The notes beneath the pieces were generated by a model, which did not search any database, was not told where the DNA came from, and saw only the letters and a list, made by a program, of their open reading frames with translations. 64,000 nt of DNA from Caenorhabditis remanei (Eukaryota > Nematoda > Chromadorea > Rhabditida > Rhabditidae), in assembly GCF_010183535.1 (NCBI RefSeq), contig NC_071331.1, forward strand, positions 17,236,001 through 17,300,000, written 5' to 3'. Made by a program: the position numbers and the translations under genes. Shown in pieces: positions 59,852 to 64,000 of this stretch (position 1 is the stretch's first letter; the number at the start of each line of letters is the position of its first letter).

Positions 59852-60388
59852 GTGCGCAAAAGAACTTGTGAATACTATTTGTATGAGATGACCAAAAAAC
59901 GAATAGACCGAGAACAAGGCTATCTAGGTGACCCAAGTCTGGCAGCTACTGGACTAAGCTAGGAATATGGATATATGTCTACCAAGAAAATTGAAGAATG
60001 ATATTACAAACTTGCAGTTCAACAATTTCATTAAACTAATGACAGAATATAAAATACAATATTTGTATACTGTACTTTTTTTTCGGAATAGGAAACTTTG
60101 TGAAATATAAATGAGGCTATAATTGGTTGGTTCACTGTTATTAATAGAAAGGATTTCGAATCTTCAACATGGTAAATACAATTTTTTTTTTTAAATCAAT
60201 CTTAAATCTCAAAATTTTAGTTTTAATGAAATAGTCACTATTTATTAGTGCTGTGAAATGCAAATGGTGTTCGAGTGAAATTAGGATAACATGCAATTGT
60301 TCATTAATTCCAAAAACTTTGTAATTTTGTAAAAACAATCCAGCTCACACATCCCCGAAAATATTCAGAACCCGGAGAAAATAAATGA
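59852..60388 (+). repeat. Copy B of the ~540 bp direct duplication flanking arp-11
   Basis: Second copy of the unit at 56955-57492, about 2.9 kb downstream and in the same orientation. It begins near GTGTGCGCAAAAGAACTTGTG and ends near CCCGGAGAAAATAAATGAA. It lies between the arp-11 3' end and the minus-strand F-box gene. Confidence 0.85.
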
Positions 60389-60615
60389 ATTCACGATGAG
60401 GCACAGACTACATCCGCAGCCGCGTCCTATTTTCCTACAGAACATTTTAGGAGACGTGAAAATGTTTCATTTCCATGTAGTTTCTCATTAGAGCGTGCTC
60501 GCAAAGGTAGCCTGGGTCTCAAAGTGATTCTTGAGAAAAATTAAAATAATTCTTAATGATTAGTTGAAACATGAAATGCTACAAACTCAGAAAAAAAGTA
60601 GCACAAAACAGAATC

Positions 60616-61726
60616 TTATTGACCATCCTTCGGCCACACCACCATTTCGAACGGGAATCTTTGTTCTGGATAGAGATAATCATTATCTATTATTTGTCGG
60701 AATGTTGCTCGTCTTCCATCTTTACTAAGTATGTCGGTTCCACCCTCAAACTCGGTAGGTCCCAGGATTCTGAAAGTTAAATGAATAATATTACACAACA
60801 AAAGTTTAGACTGAAACTCACTTGCTATTATAACTTCTCACAATGGAAGCATTTACTTCCTCCACCTCGATTCCATCAGTGAGCATTTTGTGATCTAAAG
60901 GTCTCAGGCCCAAATATAGATACTCCATTCGAAAATTACATCCATTTACCCATGCTTTCAAATATCTATTCATATCAGATGACGTGAATGTGAATGATGT
61001 CAAATCGATATGAATGCAATCGAAGTCCATTATATTATCCAACGTAATCCACTGCTCTAAATTGTCGGCTCTCAGCCATAAGTTATCCATTTCAAATTTT
61101 GGATTTAGCTTATTCCCTATCTGAGATTTGGATAAATTTGCTATATCGAGGGTTCTTTTAATATTCAAAGTTTGACAAAGGGAAATAATATCAGCAAAAT
61201 CTTCTAGCTTATTAAAATAGATTTGTAGATCATCAATTGATCTTTGACGGTGATTCAACCAGCACAATATTCTGGATACATTTCCAGAACAATGGTTAGC
61301 ATTCACGGCAATGCGATGAATATCTGTGTTTAAGACATAAGACATCTGTTCGAACATCCATATAATATTACGAATGCTAATGTCTTCGAACAAGAAATTC
61401 TCACAATGATTTTCATCCTCCCAGTTAACTCGATTTCTCTGCCCATATGGAATATCGATCACATGCTCCCTCGTTCCATCAAATACGAAAGCTCTTGAAT
61501 TCATCCAAAAAGATACTTCAAGTTTGAATCGTTTCCTGGGAATTACTGAATGAACTCGCAGCATTGTTCGTTTTGAAACATTTGATAATACAAGTCTAAA
61601 ACAATTTTGTGAGCTCAGAAAATTTATTTAAAAATCTTACAAATCTATTGGAGCCCAATTGGCGCATATTCGTCTCAGCACGACAAGTGGAAGTTTAAGG
61701 AGGAGAAAGGATGGATTCGGTAACAT
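60616..61726 (-). CDS. F-box (FBXB/FBA-2 type) protein
   Basis: Three exons on the minus strand, 61641-61726, 60822-61595 and 60616-60769, join in phase to 337 residues. The F-box is at the N-terminus: FLLLKLPLVVLRRICANW, then LLVLSNVSKRTMLRVHSV. The remainder matches the body of nematode F-box B proteins, with DNLEQWITLDNIMDFDCIHI and the ending FPFEMVVWPKDGQ. Proteins of this large, fast-evolving family are presumed SCF ligase adaptors with unknown targets. It resembles the gene at 17523-18729 in layout and C-terminus but is much diverged. It is in frame throughout and looks intact. The start at 61726 is the first ATG of the F-box frame. Confidence 0.82.
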
Positions 61727-61793
61727 GAAAAACTTTGAAAAACCGGAATCGATGTTATTTGAGTGTAGATATGAGGTAAAAATGAAATGAAAA

Positions 61794-64000
61794 TTAGAAA
61801 ACGTCACAAACGATTCGTGACGCAACCGCGACGCGCCACATGGACCATTGATTTAAAATCAATACTATACACCATATAATTATAATTGCTTTCCTGCCTC
61901 GTTGTGAACGATTTCTTCTTTTCAACACGACAATAAGAATGAAAATCGCCGGCGGTTGAAGATTTGGATCAGCAACGATGGCGTCATTCGAACCAGAAGC
62001 ATACGAGAAGTCTCCAAGTTTTACCATTTGGTCAGAAGGCATTTCAAGAGGATCAGTGTAATCACTCGTGAGATATACACTAGTTGATGCGACTCGCGTA
62101 TGAACAATTTTGGCGAAATGAAGATGTTCGAGGGCTCTCGAGATTTGCTCGGTGAAGCTGCAGAGTGGGGAAGACACTTGCTGATACGAGCTTCCTTCCT
62201 TTTGATTATTTTGATCTGGTCTTTGTCTCCCTTTGCTAGTGAAACTATCATACCCAGAAGACATGTTCGGGGAACCCTCAGTGATAGGAAGGTGATGATC
62301 AATCGGAGTTCGCATCCCTTGACGACGGAGTACGTATCCAGCCGAGTTTATGTAATCATACAATGATCCTCCTTGACATTCTTCCATCAAAATTCCAGTA
62401 ATCTGATAGGGAATATTTTCCCATCGACCAATTACAACTCCATCGAAACGAACGAAATTCGGATGAATCGGAAGAATTCGAAGGATCTCCAGTTCCCGAC
62501 GCATTGCTCTTCTCGATGGCTCAGCTAAACAGAGATGTTTTGTAAAGAAACTTCTGTATAAAAACTTACAATAATCTATTGGGTACTTGAGTGAATAGCA
62601 GTGTCCTCTAGATATTAGGTTGATTCATAATTTTCTGCCATTTTCGTTCTTGCCGGTTGTCGTTTTGATTTCTCGGCACAGGAGTTGTTTTTCGATGTGG
62701 TTGTTTTATTGTCTGGCAGACCTACTTAAGTACTTGTTATACTTTCAAAGATTTATTTCTCGTTAATTTTTTCGCAGAGAACGGAGCTTTGATTTACACG
62801 CAACTTTTTGCGTTTTTGAAACGTTATTTTGTTTTCATTCGTTTCTGGTCTAAAAATTATGTGATTCAAAAGGAAGTTGTTGATGTATGTTAACAAAGGT
62901 CTTTTTGTTTAAACGCAAATACATTTTGATTCAAAAGATTCGAAACAAGAAACTTGGATCTGACAGAAAAATTTCTTCTCTTTCAGCAGTCAGAGCTAGA
63001 TTTGGAGTTATAGCAGGAAAGCGTAGAAGCGGATCTGTTTCAAACCACCCGTAGGTTGTCAACTTCATTAAGGGTGACTTATGTAACTGTAGTTCATGGA
63101 TGGAAATTATTTATCGGAGTAAGAAAATTCGTCGTCACATACCACACGTTTTGAAACAACACGAGATAGCAGATCAAATGGACCTAAGTTGGTTGTTAGT
63201 ACCTTTCCACCCAACACATGTATGGTCGGGCTATTTTTTTATTAGAAGTAAGTAGGGGAGTTGTTACTCTAACGATGTGAGAAAAGTACAATGTGTAGAC
63301 AGAGATTTGCGAGCTCTGGATGTTCTCAAACCTGAAAAATTGGTTTTTTGAATCGGGGGACTCAGTGCTTTTGTTGGAGTGGTGAGAACTCCTGAAAAAG
63401 GAAAGGAAAGTAACATCAGATGTTCACGTTTCTGATTTGGATAAATTTAAAAATATGTGACTCCAGGACGGGGAGATATAACAAAACGAAGTTTTCAGTA
63501 TGACAACACTTGTTCAAGTGTTGCGAAAGTAACCCACAACAAACTGCTGTCATCTGGCTGGATAAATCTTTTTTATCCAACGTACTTATCCAACTTTCTT
63601 CTCTCTGATAACTAACTTTTTGTTGGACTCAAACGTCATTTAAACTGGAAAAAATCCGAATAGAAAGAGGATATCAAAAAGAAGCAAGTTTCGTATTCAA
63701 TTGATTTCAAATGGGTGCTCTACGTGGAGGAGAAAATTAGTAAACTACCAAAATGTTGCCAGAAGACAATCGATGCTGATAAACAATATTTTGAATTCTA
63801 GAAGTCTTTCTGGATTCGAAAAAATAGAAGCAAAGTTTTATCCAAAAATTGCAGAAAATTATGAATCAACCTAATACATCAACAGCGGTAGTCATCAAAC
63901 AGTATGTATTTCCTTCTCGTTCATACGGTTTCCCGAAGCGGAAGTTTTGGAGCGCATATGCTGGCAGGTCATCGAATTCCTCAAACGGTGCGATTGGTGC
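61794..64000 (-). pseudogene. Decayed protein-kinase-like gene, split by a mariner element
   Basis: Runs off the right edge. The kinase fold is visible: RRELEILRILPIHPNFVRFD (helix C to strand 4), ILMEECQGGSLYDYI (hinge) and CSFTEQISRALEHLHFAKIV (helix E). The catalytic loop reads HTRVASTSVYL where HRDL...N is expected, and the metal-binding motif reads DFS in LGDFSYA, so it could not be an active kinase. After this the frame decays (LKRRNRSQRGRKA followed by text that fits better in another frame) and ends at 61794. The upstream exon (63877-64000 joined to 62568-62612) reads LMTTAVDV and then SRGHCYSLKYPIDY continuously, but the mariner element is inserted between them. Translation into the element meets a stop three codons in. 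Confidence 0.75.
62615..63874 (+). mobile_element. Mariner-family element, 1260 bp, inactive
   Basis: Terminal inverted repeats start TTAGGTTGATTCATAATTTT at 62615 and end with the complement at 63874; this is the classic mariner terminus. A TA dinucleotide flanks each end (62613-62614 and 63875-63876), the expected target duplication. Length fits a full mariner. The interior keeps transposase-like text on the plus strand near 63100-63230 and near the right end (LPKCC and DADKQYF-like segments), but with frameshifts and many stops, so the transposase is dead. It interrupts the coding exon of the minus-strand kinase-like gene. Confidence 0.92.

Noticed and set aside
1..64000. CRISPR arrays, tRNA or rRNA genes, bacterial-type operons or viral genes
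   Set aside because: None seen by eye: no regularly spaced repeats with unique spacers, no convincing tRNA cloverleaf with A and B boxes, and all recognised genes are nuclear nematode genes. A covariance-model scan would be needed to exclude small ncRNAs.

Overview
The window reads as nematode genomic DNA and I recognise it as Caenorhabditis elegans chromosome IV. The composition is AT-rich. Genes are compact, many introns are 40-60 nt with TTTTCAG-type acceptors, and several genes have an acceptor just upstream of the ATG, as expected for spliced-leader trans-splicing. The order csr-1, ceh-19, GANP homologue, czw-1, exc-9, bbs-2, gcy-8, rps-2, xpo-3, ntl-4, arp-11 fits what I remember of cosmids F20D12 and C49H3. 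That identification is recall, not a search. All coding entries are spans from start codon to stop codon; exon limits come from reading frames and splice consensus by eye.

Left third (1-24000): about 2 kb without a convincing gene, then csr-1 (minus; Argonaute slicer with an RG-rich N-terminal exon), the homeobox gene ceh-19 (plus), a SAC3/GANP homologue (minus), a 374 bp inverted-repeat transposon with an 8 bp target duplication, czw-1/ZW10 (plus), an F-box gene that may be damaged (plus), exc-9 (plus, LIM/CRIP), a small membrane protein gene (plus) and a 122-residue unknown (minus). Middle third (24000-44500): bbs-2 with a good X-box (minus), two adjacent four-pass membrane protein genes (plus; the first has a 1.3 kb fold-back element in its last intron), gcy-8 (minus), a small secreted protein, rps-2, a broken open frame, an LLPH homologue (minus), and xpo-3 (plus) with a Kunitz-domain gene nested antisense in its large intron. 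Right third (44500-64000): an Lsm11-like Sm protein (minus), ntl-4/CNOT4 (minus), a ZC3HC1/NIPA homologue (plus), a CTTNBP2-type coiled-coil gene (minus), arp-11 (plus) between two direct copies of a ~540 bp repeat, a second F-box gene (minus), and a decayed kinase-like gene whose exon is split by a 1260 bp mariner element at the window edge.

Most genes are independent housekeeping or neuronal genes. Functional threads are RNA metabolism (csr-1, GANP, xpo-3, rps-2, LLPH, ntl-4, Lsm11-like), dynein and chromosome biology (czw-1, arp-11, csr-1) and sensory cilia (bbs-2, gcy-8). I found no unprecedented system. The most informative unusual features are the mariner-split kinase gene, the short-repeat transposon with 8 bp duplication, the intronic fold-back element, the duplication around arp-11, and a shared GC-rich motif in several housekeeping promoters.
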